Position numbers and translations under genes: made by a program. A DNA stretch of 5,571 bases from Chlorobiota bacterium (GTDB lineage Bacteria > Bacteroidota > Ignavibacteria > SZUA-365 > JAADGX01). This document shows, one piece after another, positions 1-5,571 of this stretch. Under the pieces are notes generated by a model that saw only the letters and a program-made list of their open reading frames with translations, did no database searches and was not told the origin of the DNA. The stretch lies in contig JAADGX010000051.1 in assembly GCA_013152135.1 (NCBI GenBank), forward strand, positions 1 to 5,571, given 5' to 3'. Numbering within the stretch: position 1 is the first letter of the stretch; each line of letters begins with the position of its first letter.

Positions 1-360
1 GGAGAAGAATGCCTCCAGGAGTTCCGGGTAAGTGATGATTCCCGGATCGAACATGATCCTGCACACCTCGGCGTGTCCGGTGGTTCCGCTGCAAACCTGT
101 TCGTAGGTGGGATTGTCCACCGTACCTCCCGCGTAACCGGGTTCCACGCTGTGTACCCCTTCGAGCCGGAGAAACACGGCTTCGACGCACCAGAAGCACC
201 CGCCTCCGAAGACAGCAGTATCCCGTCGAGGATTTCCGTTGCTTTTCTGTTCATTCATGGTGATTGTTTTCTCCAGGCTCGTTTTCGGTTGATCGCATGC
301 GCCAGTGAGCAACACGAGGAGCAACGCGGAGGTCGCCGGCAAAAGACGACGTGTTTTCAT
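1..360 (-). CDS. msrA: Peptide-methionine (S)-S-oxide reductase MsrA, lipoprotein form (3' end missing)
   Basis: MsrA reduces the S-epimer of methionine sulfoxide in oxidised proteins. The window holds 120 N-terminal residues. The family signature GCFWC is at residues 54-58, with catalytic Cys55 following a GGG run; SGTTGHAE at 91-98 supplies the conserved Glu98, and GYAGG (75-79) and NPTYEQV (83-89) are further family blocks. The C-terminal part, with the HDPT-type block and any resolving Cys, lies beyond position 1. I chose the ATG at 360 because the first 34 codons form a lipoprotein signal peptide: MKTRR, a hydrophobic stretch (residues 9-18), then lipobox LTGAC with Cys22 as the lipidated residue. 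This predicts an envelope enzyme tethered by a linker of about 30 residues. Asp at +2 would mean inner-membrane retention under the enterobacterial Lol rule, which may not hold here. A second in-frame ATG at 258 would give a cytosolic form, but its GGAG is 12 nt away. The start overlaps the pirin stop by one base, so the two are probably co-translated. Confidence 0.93.
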   Translation of the reverse strand, partial: MKTRRLLPATSALLLVLLTGACDQPKTSLEKTITMNEQKSNGNPRRDTAVFGGGCFWCVEAVFLRLEGVHSVEPGYAGGTVDNPTYEQVCSGTTGHAEVCRIMFDPGIITYPELLEAFFS

Positions 361-362
361 CA
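358..362 (-). promoter_or_regulatory. TGATG stop-start overlap coupling pirin to msrA
   Basis: Read on the minus strand, the pirin stop TGA (362-360) and the msrA start ATG (360-358) share one base. No good Shine-Dalgarno sequence precedes this ATG. The usual reading of such overlaps is termination-reinitiation, which links the amounts of the two proteins and supports 360 as the true msrA start. The overlap is seen directly; the coupling is inferred. Confidence 0.7.
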
Positions 363-1235
363 GGTTTCATCCGGGAACGGAGGAGCGGGAAAACTCCCGC
401 TTCGAATTTCCTGGAGCGTGTGGTAGATCTCCTCCTCGGTGTTCATCACGAAGGGACCATAACGCGCAATCGGCTCCCCCAGGGGTTTTCCGGACAAGAG
501 GAGAAAGCGGACCGGTTTTTCGTCCGTTTCCACTCGTACCACGTCCCCGTCCTCGAATACCACGAGCCGGGTCGCCTGAACGTGGTGACCTGCTTGATTC
601 TCGTCCATCCCGAACCGCGCCGCGCCCTCGAAAACGTAGGCGAACACCGAGTGCCCGCGTTCTGCCGGTTGTTCGAACGTTGTACCCGCCGGCATCGAAA
701 CGTCGAAGTATGAAGGATCGGCTGCGATATCGGAAACCGCTCCGCGCATGCCGTTTGCCGTGCCTGCGATTATGCGGGTCCGAACGCCACCTTCCGTTTC
801 AGTTTCGGGGATCTGGCCCGAAGGCACACTCCGGTAACGCGGAGCCGTCATCTTCAATCGGGCGGGCAGGTTTACCCAGAGCTGGAAGCCTTCCATGACG
901 CCCTCGCTGCGGCTGGGCATTTCCTCGTGCATGATTCCATGGCCCGCTGTCATCCACTGGATGTCTCCATCCTCGATGGTTCCGGCATTGCCTATGCTGT
1001 CGCGATGATCGACGGCCCCGGATATCATATAGGTCACGGTCTCGATGCCGCGGTGCGGGTGCAGGGGAAAACCGGCCATGTAGTCATCCGGGTTGTCCGA
1101 TCCGAAGTGGTCGAAGAGCAGAAACGGATCGAGGTGGTCGAGCGTGTGTGTGCCGATACTGCGTTTCAAACGGACGCCCGCCCCGTCGGAGGTCGTCTGC
1201 GGTTCTATGACTTTCAGTACTTTTCGGGTTTGCAA
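360..1235 (-). CDS. Pirin family protein (bicupin, possible quercetin 2,3-dioxygenase)
   Basis: This 291-residue protein has the usual pirin length. Pirins are two-domain cupins with one metal in the N-terminal barrel; E. coli YhhW and human pirin have quercetinase activity, but the natural role is usually unknown. Landmarks are LDPFLLFDHFG (residues 35-45), FPLHPHRGIETVTY (56-69) and WMTAGHGIMHEE (94-105). By comparison with human pirin (H56, H58, H101, E103), the metal ligands should be His59, His61, His103 and Glu105, all present. The C-terminal half (from about residue 170) carries the second, metal-free cupin domain. The start is a TTG at 1235, giving MQTRKVLKV, chosen because AAAAGGA lies 6 nt before it and family homology begins at the next residues. 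The frame stays open upstream to an ATG at 1571, but that extension runs antisense-frame through the cupin gene and shows no pirin homology. No signal peptide is visible, so it is probably cytoplasmic. It is the upstream partner of msrA, suggesting a link to oxidative stress (inference). Confidence 0.93.
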   Translation of the reverse strand: MQTRKVLKVIEPQTTSDGAGVRLKRSIGTHTLDHLDPFLLFDHFGSDNPDDYMAGFPLHPHRGIETVTYMISGAVDHRDSIGNAGTIEDGDIQWMTAGHGIMHEEMPSRSEGVMEGFQLWVNLPARLKMTAPRYRSVPSGQIPETETEGGVRTRIIAGTANGMRGAVSDIAADPSYFDVSMPAGTTFEQPAERGHSVFAYVFEGAARFGMDENQAGHHVQATRLVVFEDGDVVRVETDEKPVRFLLLSGKPLGEPIARYGPFVMNTEEEIYHTLQEIRSGSFPAPPFPDET

Positions 1236-1398
1236 AGGTGATCCTTTTCGTGGTGAACTAAACTGGCAGCGGACAAGATGTCCGTTCTCCACGTGTAAAC
1301 AGAATCCAGGGGAAAATAATTCTCCGCATCCCTCGAAATCGCAAAAACCGATGCGGTATTCTCCGTCGTCAAGACACGTACCACACCATAGTGCGGCG
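1236..1398 (-). other. Cupin-pirin spacer with Cys-rich open frame and small dyad
   Basis: This 163-bp spacer between the cupin stop and the pirin start contains no gene I can support. Read in the pirin frame it has no stop and would encode a short segment with six cysteines, spaced C-x2-C-x10-C-x4-C-x8-C-x10-C. A perfect 6-bp inverted repeat (CGGACA-aga-TGTCCG) lies at 1270-1284; it has no T-run after it on the minus strand, so it is not a standard terminator. An internal promoter could sit here, but I see no convincing -35/-10 pair. Confidence 0.4.
1242..1248 (-). promoter_or_regulatory. Ribosome binding site deciding the pirin TTG start
   Basis: On the minus strand AAAAGGA is followed by 6 nt and then TTG. 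No ATG or GTG at suitable spacing gives a better fit to the start of pirin homology, so this site is the main argument for a TTG start. Confidence 0.6.
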
Positions 1399-1430
1399 TC
1401 AGCTACTCGCACGGGGGTCGATAATTCTCC
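1309..1430. repeat. Two direct copies of GGGGNNNATAATTCTCC
   Basis: On the plus strand the 17-nt pattern GGGG-NNN-ATAATTCTCC occurs at 1309-1325 and 1414-1430, 105 bp apart (about ten helical turns). The first copy is in the spacer ahead of pirin; the second lies in the last codons of the cupin gene. On the minus strand the first copy reads as an imperfect dyad, GGAGAA-ttatt-TTCCCC. A partial third match, TATTCTCC, occurs at 1357-1364. It could be a regulator site pair or chance; nothing in the window tells which. Confidence 0.35.
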
Positions 1431-1779
1431 CGGGTTGCTCAACGGTTCGCGCGTCACGGATGTTGCCGGTGTTGATGGTGGAAGCGGGTTCGAACAGGAG
1501 AACGTGGACTTCTTCCTCCGCCACCGGGAGATGCTCGACACCGCGCGGCACAATGATGAATTCACCTTCATTCACGGTTACCGTGTGGTCGCGGAATTTC
1601 AGTTCGAGAGAGCCTTTCAGAACGAGGAACAGCTCGTCCTCCTCTTCGTGGCTGTGCCAGATGAATGTGCCTTTGAGCTTCACAAGTTTCACCTGCTGGC
1701 CGTTCAGCTCACCCACGATTTTCGGATCCCAGTGTGTTGAAAAACGTGAAAGCGCTTCCGCGAGATTGACTTTTTCCAT
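1399..1779 (-). CDS. Small single-domain cupin protein
   Basis: This 126-residue protein is one conserved beta-barrel cupin_2 domain, belonging to a common family of small bacterial cupins whose substrate is not established. Cupin motif 1 is GTFIWHSHEEEDELFLVLKG (residues 37-56), with His42, His44 and Glu49 as metal ligands. Motif 2 is GEFIIVPRGVEHLPV (72-86), with His83 as the fourth ligand. The full metal-binding set is thus intact, and both ends match the usual family pattern: an N-terminal WDPKIVGELN block and a C-terminal NTGNIRDARTVE block, followed by about a dozen less typical residues. The ATG at 1779 starts right at the homology; a weak GGAA lies 8 nt before it. There is no signal sequence, so it should be cytoplasmic. 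It is followed by a 163-bp gap and then pirin on the same strand, placing two cupin-fold proteins side by side; whether they share a pathway is unknown. Confidence 0.92.
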   Translation of the reverse strand: MEKVNLAEALSRFSTHWDPKIVGELNGQQVKLVKLKGTFIWHSHEEEDELFLVLKGSLELKFRDHTVTVNEGEFIIVPRGVEHLPVAEEEVHVLLFEPASTINTGNIRDARTVEQPGRIIDPRASS

Positions 1780-1974
1780 GTGGGGTTCCGGATGTTTGTT
1801 GTGATGATTCGGATTTTTCGATGAGCGCCAAGTCGATTGTAAAATACCGTTCCGGAGTTGGCGCGGAATTCAGAGAAGGAAGATATTGTTTTCTGCTTCC
1901 ATCGCGAAGTACACCCTTCGGTGAACCTCGGCAACGATTACAACCATGAATTAAAAGACGAATCTCGAATAATT
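1780..1974 (-). promoter_or_regulatory. AlaX-cupin spacer with inverted repeat and candidate -10
   Basis: This 195-bp A/T-richer spacer separates alaX from the cupin gene. It contains an inverted repeat GCGCCAA (1825-1831) / TTGGCGC (1858-1864), extendable by two more pairs across one mismatch, with about 20 nt between the arms. Between the arms, on the minus strand, TACAAT (1841-1836) is one base from the sigma70 -10 consensus, about 57 nt before the cupin start. No good -35 lies 16-18 nt upstream, so a promoter is only a candidate. A dyad around a -10 is a typical place for a repressor site (inference). A second weak hairpin lies at 1909-1926. No coding frame here looks real. Confidence 0.35.
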
Positions 1975-2412
1975 CTACCCGTTCGGGTCTTTCAGTTTGA
2001 ACCGGATTCTCACCAGGCCGTCGGGCTTGAGGTCGAAGGAGGAGATGAAGAACGTGCCGATGCGCGAGGTGTTGTCCACGTGGTCGCCGCTGCACGGGCA
2101 GGAGTCGAAATCACCGATGGTGACGATGCGGATTTCGGACTGGCCGGGCGGTACCTTCCACGTGTCGAAGTCCTCCGCCTCGTCCCGCCTCACCACGTAC
2201 GCTTCCACCGCCAGTCCCTCCCGGATGACGGCGTTGACTTTTTCCTCGATCGTCTTGACGTCGTCTTCGGTCAGGGGAGCCTTCACGTCGTAATCGCACT
2301 TGGATTTCTTCGCGCCCAGGTGCATCTCCACGTTTCGGTTCGCGCCGAAGTCGTTTTTCATGACCCGGGTGAGAATGTGTTCGGCGGTGTGCATTCTTCG
2401 CAGGGGATCCAT
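1975..2412 (-). CDS. Stand-alone alanyl-tRNA editing protein, AlaX-S type
   Basis: AlaX proteins are free-standing relatives of the alanyl-tRNA synthetase editing domain. They hydrolyse mischarged tRNA-Ala (mainly Ser-tRNA, also Gly-tRNA) in trans in the cytoplasm. This one has 145 residues, the size of the short AlaX-S class, with no glycine-rich N-terminal domain. The zinc site of the family is complete: HTAEH at 8-12 gives His8 and His12 (HxxxH), and CSGDH at 107-111 gives Cys107 and His111 (CxxxH). Between them the RIVTIGDFDSCPC block (95-107) and the following THR-like TSRIGTFFISSF strand (115-126) match the second additional domain shared with threonyl/alanyl-tRNA synthetases. The ATG at 2412 has GAGG 7 nt upstream; a longer frame to 2652 would overlap the divergent TPR gene and adds no homology. 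The stop is TAG at 1977-1975. Its neighbours give no translation-related context, and it may be its own transcription unit. Confidence 0.92.
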   Translation of the reverse strand: MDPLRRMHTAEHILTRVMKNDFGANRNVEMHLGAKKSKCDYDVKAPLTEDDVKTIEEKVNAVIREGLAVEAYVVRRDEAEDFDTWKVPPGQSEIRIVTIGDFDSCPCSGDHVDNTSRIGTFFISSFDLKPDGLVRIRFKLKDPNG

Positions 2413-2536
2413 GTTCTTTCCTCGATCGTTCTTCGCGGGCTTTTTCCTTCCCGAACAAAATACTAGACGCACGGAGCAAATGCCATACCTTGCGATTCGG
2501 CGGACGTTCTTGTATGTTCCTGTAGCTCTGTTGACC
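2413..2536. promoter_or_regulatory. Divergent intergenic region between alaX and the TPR gene
   Basis: This 124-bp region must carry promoters for both directions. On the plus strand TTGCGA (2490-2495), a 17-bp spacer and TATGTT (2513-2518) form a plausible sigma70-type promoter matching four of six bases in each box. It would start transcription near 2525, just before the TPR start codons. On the minus strand TAGTAT (2465-2460) could be a -10 for alaX but lacks a convincing -35. The alaX ribosome binding site GAGG is at 2423-2420. These are motif matches by eye and uncertain. Confidence 0.35.
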
Positions 2537-2563
2537 ATGAATACCCGACCGATCATGAATACC
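2533..2563 (+). repeat. Short tandem duplication carrying two in-frame ATG starts
   Basis: GACCATGAATACC (2533-2545) is repeated as GATCATGAATACC (2551-2563), a 13-nt match with one difference and an 18-nt offset. Each copy carries an ATG in the TPR frame, so the protein can begin MNTRPI-MNTTLR or MNTTLR. Neither ATG has a good Shine-Dalgarno sequence. Confidence 0.6.
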
Positions 2564-5500
2564 ACCCTTCGTAGCACCGTTATCATCCTGGCGGCGCTTG
2601 TTTGCTGGCACGTGGGCGCGGCGCAGGACATCAAGGAAAACGCGGATTTCAAGCTGGCCGTGGACCTCTACAAGCAGGGAATGTACGACCTTGCGCAGGA
2701 GCAGCTCCAGAGCTTCATCGAGCGCTATCCCGCCAGCGACCAGATCCCGGAGGCGCGATTTACGCTGGGTCTCGTGTACCTGAAAACCGGCCTCTACGAC
2801 AAGGCGCGGGAGACTTTTCAGCAGTTCGCTCTCACGTACCCGGGGCATAGTCGCGCGCCCGAGGCGTGGTGGAACGTGGCCCTGGCAAATGCCCGCCAGA
2901 GGCGATTCAAGGAGGCCGCCTCGGCCTTCGCCCGGCTGAAGACGTTCCATCCGCGCAGCCGGCTGGCTCCCAAGGCCCTGCTGGAATCCGCCCGCTATTA
3001 CCTCAAGGCCGGTGATTCCGAAAGCGCGACCACCGTTCTGCGATCCATCCTGCAGGAGTATCCCGGAAGCGAGGAAAACCTGCGCGCGCAGATGGAGCTG
3101 GGACGCATCTATACCGCCTCCGGCGATTTCGACCGGGCCCGCAAGTCCTTCCGGTTCGTGTACAATCGTTCCAGCGACGCACAGTTGCGGGCGCAGGCCA
3201 CGATCGGTCTGGGACTGGTCGATGAGAAGCTGGGAAACCGTGCGGGAGCGGAAAAGCGGTACCGGTCGGTGATCGATACCTACAAGGGAACGCCGGTCCA
3301 GCGCGAGGCGTACGTGCGGCTGGGAGACTTGCAGAGAAAGTACAGGGAATTCACCGCCGCCTCGAAGACCTACGCGCTGGTGTTCAACGACACCACCGCG
3401 GCGGCGGACATCCGGCGGGATGCCTTGCTGGGCGCGGCACAGTGTGATTACGCGGCAGGCGACTACCGGCGTGCGGCGGAAATGTACCGGAAGTTCATCG
3501 ACGGCGCCGAGGCGGAGTACCTGACACCGGAAATCTACCGCGACGCGGCCAAGGCGGCCCAGAAAGCTGGCTGGTTCCGGGAAGCGGACCGGTATTTCAC
3601 CCACCTGCTCAAGGACGACATCCCGGGGTTCGATAAGAGGGAGGCCATCGTCGACGTCGCCCTGAACGCCCGCGAGGCGGGAGACAGCTTCAGCGCCTTG
3701 CAGTACCTCAACCGGTACGTGGACTTGTACCCGAACGATTCCGGGACGCCCTTCGCGTTACTGACCATCGGTCGCATCACCTTGCAGCAGTTCCAGGATC
3801 CCTGGCGTGCCGCGTCCATGTTCCTCGACGTGGCGGAGCGCTATCCCGCCAGCCCGGTGGCCGACGACGCGGTACTGGATGCGGCCCGGGCCCTGAAATC
3901 CGCCGGGGAAGCCGCGCAATCGGCCCGCGTGTACAACAGGCTCATCCGGCAATTCCCGGCCTCCGAGTGGGTGGATGACGCCCGCAAGGAACTGGCTGAC
4001 CTGCGGGAGCTCGTTCCGATGGTGACCGTGAAAGGCCTGGAGCAGATCACGCGGGCGGTGACGGCCCTGGCATCGACGCAACCCGCGGACGTGCACCTTG
4101 CCCTTGGCGAACTATACCTTTACCAGCTCAAGGATTTCACCCGCGCCCGGACGGAATTCGAAGCCGCCCGGTCTTCCGTCAACGGAGCCGACCGCGCCGC
4201 GTACGGCCTGGCCCGATCCATCCACCTGCTGGCGAAAGTCAACAACCAGTCCTTTACCGAGGCGCAGCGCCTGTACGACGATTTCATCAGGAACTATCCC
4301 GCCAGTCCCCTGCGGGACGAGGCCGCGTTTCACCGCTTCCAGATCGCCGCCGAGCACCGCCGGGGAGGAGCAGTTCTTCCCTTCGCACAGGAATTCCTGG
4401 CTCTCGATCCGAAAGCGCATCTCGACGAAGTTCTCTACCGGGCCGGTGACGCAGCCCGCCGCGATGGCCAGTATTCGCTGGCGGATGATTACTTCACCCG
4501 GCTCATAAACCTCGATTCCGCCACCGCTTTCTCCCGCGAAGGATTGTACGCGCGGGGAGTGGCGCGGGTGGAAGCGGGACGGACGGCCGAGGGCAAGACC
4601 GACCTGGAAACGTACCTCGACCGGCACCCGGATGGTCTCCACGCCGTGGGCGCGCTGAAGGCGCTATCCCGCCTCGCCGAGAGAAGCCGGGATTACGAAA
4701 GTGCTATCCAGTACCTGGAAACCGTGCGCGACCGCTTCCCCTATTCCAGTTCGGCGGAAAAAGCGAACCGCAAGATCGTATCGCTGCTCCTGGCCTCCGG
4801 GCGCAACGACCAGGCGCGGCGCGCGGTCGAGACCCTGTTCCAAGCAGCGGATGCGAATCCCTTCACGAGCGAAGACGAGTTGGCCGAGCTCCTGTACCTT
4901 GAATCGGTGACGCTTGCCAAGGCCGGGCACCGCGACCTGGCGCGGCAGGACCTGCTGAAGTACATCGAACGGTTCCCGCGCGGTAAGCGCATCGGCGACG
5001 TGTACGTCGCCTTGGCGGAAGCATTCCGCGCCGAGGGAAACCAGGCCCTGGCGACCTCGTACTACCAATTGGCCGGGCGCAAAGCGGGCAACCGGGAAGC
5101 GACGCGGGAAGCGGCGGACCTTCTGCTGGAAGACGGCAAGTACCAGGAGGCGGTAAAGGAATATTCATCCATCCTCTCCACCGCCGCTTCGCCCAAGGAA
5201 AAAGCCTACCTGGAATCGCGCATCATCATCGCACTGTTCCGCTCGGACAAGATCGCCGACGCCCTGACGCGCGTTGAGGAATTCCGGCGATCGTTCCCGG
5301 ATGCGCGGGGCAATTTCGACGAGTTCGAGTTGGAGCGGGGAAAGTATCACTTCCGCCAACAGCAGTACGATAAAGCGATGGACATTTTCGAGGAAGTGGC
5401 GGACAGCGACTACCCGGAAATCGCCCCCTTCGGACTTCTCTGGATGGGTAAGGTGTACGAGGCACGCAACCGCGTGGAAGACGCGAAGGAGTACTTCTCC

Positions 5501-5571
5501 AAGGTGATCGACGCGGGGAAGAATTCCCTGGCCGTGGCCGAAGCCCACCTGGCCATGGCGGCCATGTACAT
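2537..5571 (+). CDS. Giant secreted tetratricopeptide-repeat protein (3' end missing)
   Basis: An unbroken frame of 1011 codons runs off the right edge. Residues 1-29 form a Sec signal peptide: basic start (Arg4, Arg12), hydrophobic core VIILAALVC (15-23), and a GAA|QD cleavage site after Ala29. There is no lipobox, so the mature protein should be soluble in the periplasm or peripheral to the envelope. The rest is a near-continuous array of about 25 TPR-like helical pairs of 33-40 residues. Many end in turns such as ERYPAS, LTYPGH, QEYPGS, RQFPAS, RNYPAS and ERFPRG, and carry LGxxY...G.Y..A...F patterns, as in TPR_6 units of BamD/YbgF-like proteins. One interruption at about residues 481-515 divides the array roughly in half. 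TPR arrays bind other proteins; I see no enzyme domain, and the partner is unknown. The start at 2537 is preferred, but ATG 2555 is equally workable and gives a neater signal peptide. ATG 2480 would give an overlong n-region. The frame is GC-rich at third positions throughout, with no sign of a frameshift. Confidence 0.93.
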   Translation, partial: MNTRPIMNTTLRSTVIILAALVCWHVGAAQDIKENADFKLAVDLYKQGMYDLAQEQLQSFIERYPASDQIPEARFTLGLVYLKTGLYDKARETFQQFALTYPGHSRAPEAWWNVALANARQRRFKEAASAFARLKTFHPRSRLAPKALLESARYYLKAGDSESATTVLRSILQEYPGSEENLRAQMELGRIYTASGDFDRARKSFRFVYNRSSDAQLRAQATIGLGLVDEKLGNRAGAEKRYRSVIDTYKGTPVQREAYVRLGDLQRKYREFTAASKTYALVFNDTTAAADIRRDALLGAAQCDYAAGDYRRAAEMYRKFIDGAEAEYLTPEIYRDAAKAAQKAGWFREADRYFTHLLKDDIPGFDKREAIVDVALNAREAGDSFSALQYLNRYVDLYPNDSGTPFALLTIGRITLQQFQDPWRAASMFLDVAERYPASPVADDAVLDAARALKSAGEAAQSARVYNRLIRQFPASEWVDDARKELADLRELVPMVTVKGLEQITRAVTALASTQPADVHLALGELYLYQLKDFTRARTEFEAARSSVNGADRAAYGLARSIHLLAKVNNQSFTEAQRLYDDFIRNYPASPLRDEAAFHRFQIAAEHRRGGAVLPFAQEFLALDPKAHLDEVLYRAGDAARRDGQYSLADDYFTRLINLDSATAFSREGLYARGVARVEAGRTAEGKTDLETYLDRHPDGLHAVGALKALSRLAERSRDYESAIQYLETVRDRFPYSSSAEKANRKIVSLLLASGRNDQARRAVETLFQAADANPFTSEDELAELLYLESVTLAKAGHRDLARQDLLKYIERFPRGKRIGDVYVALAEAFRAEGNQALATSYYQLAGRKAGNREATREAADLLLEDGKYQEAVKEYSSILSTAASPKEKAYLESRIIIALFRSDKIADALTRVEEFRRSFPDARGNFDEFELERGKYHFRQQQYDKAMDIFEEVADSDYPEIAPFGLLWMGKVYEARNRVEDAKEYFSKVIDAGKNSLAVAEAHLAMAAMY
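2720..3853 (+). repeat. Identical 18-nt repeats encoding the ERYPAS turn
   Basis: GAGCGCTATCCCGCCAGC occurs at 2720-2737 and again at 3836-3853, exactly 372 codons apart and in the same frame, encoding ERYPAS both times. A related copy encoding NYPAS is at 4303-4317. Identity at synonymous positions could be codon bias or a trace of internal repeat duplication. Confidence 0.6.

Noticed and set aside
305..898. Plus-strand frames opposite msrA and pirin
   Set aside because: They are low-complexity Arg/Pro/Ser-rich translations antisense to well-recognised genes.
1236..1571. N-terminal extension of pirin to an ATG at 1571
   Set aside because: It would overlap most of the conserved cupin gene in another frame; pirin homology begins at the TTG at 1235, which has a good ribosome binding site.
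1909..1926. Hairpin after alaX as a rho-independent terminator
   Set aside because: The stem is only four perfect pairs plus two beyond a mismatch, and no T-run follows on the minus strand.
2480..2536. Upstream ATG at 2480 for the TPR gene
   Set aside because: It would put over 30 residues before the signal-peptide core, sits inside the candidate promoter, and its GGAG is only 3 nt from the ATG.
2413..2652. N-terminal extension of AlaX to an ATG at 2652
   Set aside because: It would overlap the divergent TPR gene and its promoter region, adds no family homology, and the ATG at 2412 has a clear GAGG site.
2111..3604. Long minus-strand frame of 497 codons
   Set aside because: It lies antisense to the TPR gene and out of frame over alaX, has no recognisable motifs, and is the kind of mirror frame that GC-rich codon bias produces.
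1..5571. CRISPR array, tRNA or rRNA, insertion sequence or phage gene
   Set aside because: I saw no spaced identical repeats, cloverleaf-like segment, transposase or integrase motif, or terminal inverted repeats; almost all of the window is assigned to recognisable genes.

Overview
The window is a stretch of ordinary-looking bacterial chromosome with two divergent blocks. On the minus strand, in transcription order, lie a small stand-alone tRNA-editing protein (AlaX type, 1975-2412), a single-domain cupin (1399-1779), a pirin-family bicupin (360-1235) and the front part of a methionine sulfoxide reductase A made as a lipoprotein (360 down to 1, cut by the window edge). On the plus strand one very long reading frame starts near 2537 and runs off the right edge. 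It encodes a secreted protein built almost entirely of tetratricopeptide (TPR) repeats, with 1011 codons inside the window and no stop.

A Gram-negative (diderm) bacterium is likely: there is a Sec signal peptide on the giant TPR protein, a lipobox on MsrA, and TPR units of the kind found in BamD/YbgF-like envelope proteins (helical pairs ending in YPAS/YPGS-type turns). The coding DNA is GC-rich with mostly G/C third positions, while the spacers at 1780-1974 and 2413-2536 are visibly richer in A/T. Some genes have clear Shine-Dalgarno sites (AlaX, pirin). Giant periplasmic TPR proteins of this kind are common in the Bacteroidota/Ignavibacteriota and related candidate phyla, but the sequence does not let me name a phylum.

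The minus-strand genes look like a small housekeeping or redox-stress cluster. Pirin and msrA are tightly coupled: the pirin stop and msrA start share one base (TGATG), so msrA is probably translated by ribosomes finishing pirin. The cupin lies 163 bp upstream of pirin, and AlaX 195 bp upstream of the cupin. These gaps could hold internal promoters. The TPR gene and AlaX diverge from a 124-bp intergenic region.

I find no RNA gene, CRISPR array, transposase, phage gene or convincing rho-independent terminator. I see no clear new system. The points most worth a second look are the lipid-anchored MsrA coupled to a pirin, the size and uninterrupted repeat architecture of the secreted TPR protein, the duplicated start codon region of that gene, and a repeated GGGGNNNATAATTCTCC motif with a Cys-rich in-frame stretch just ahead of pirin.
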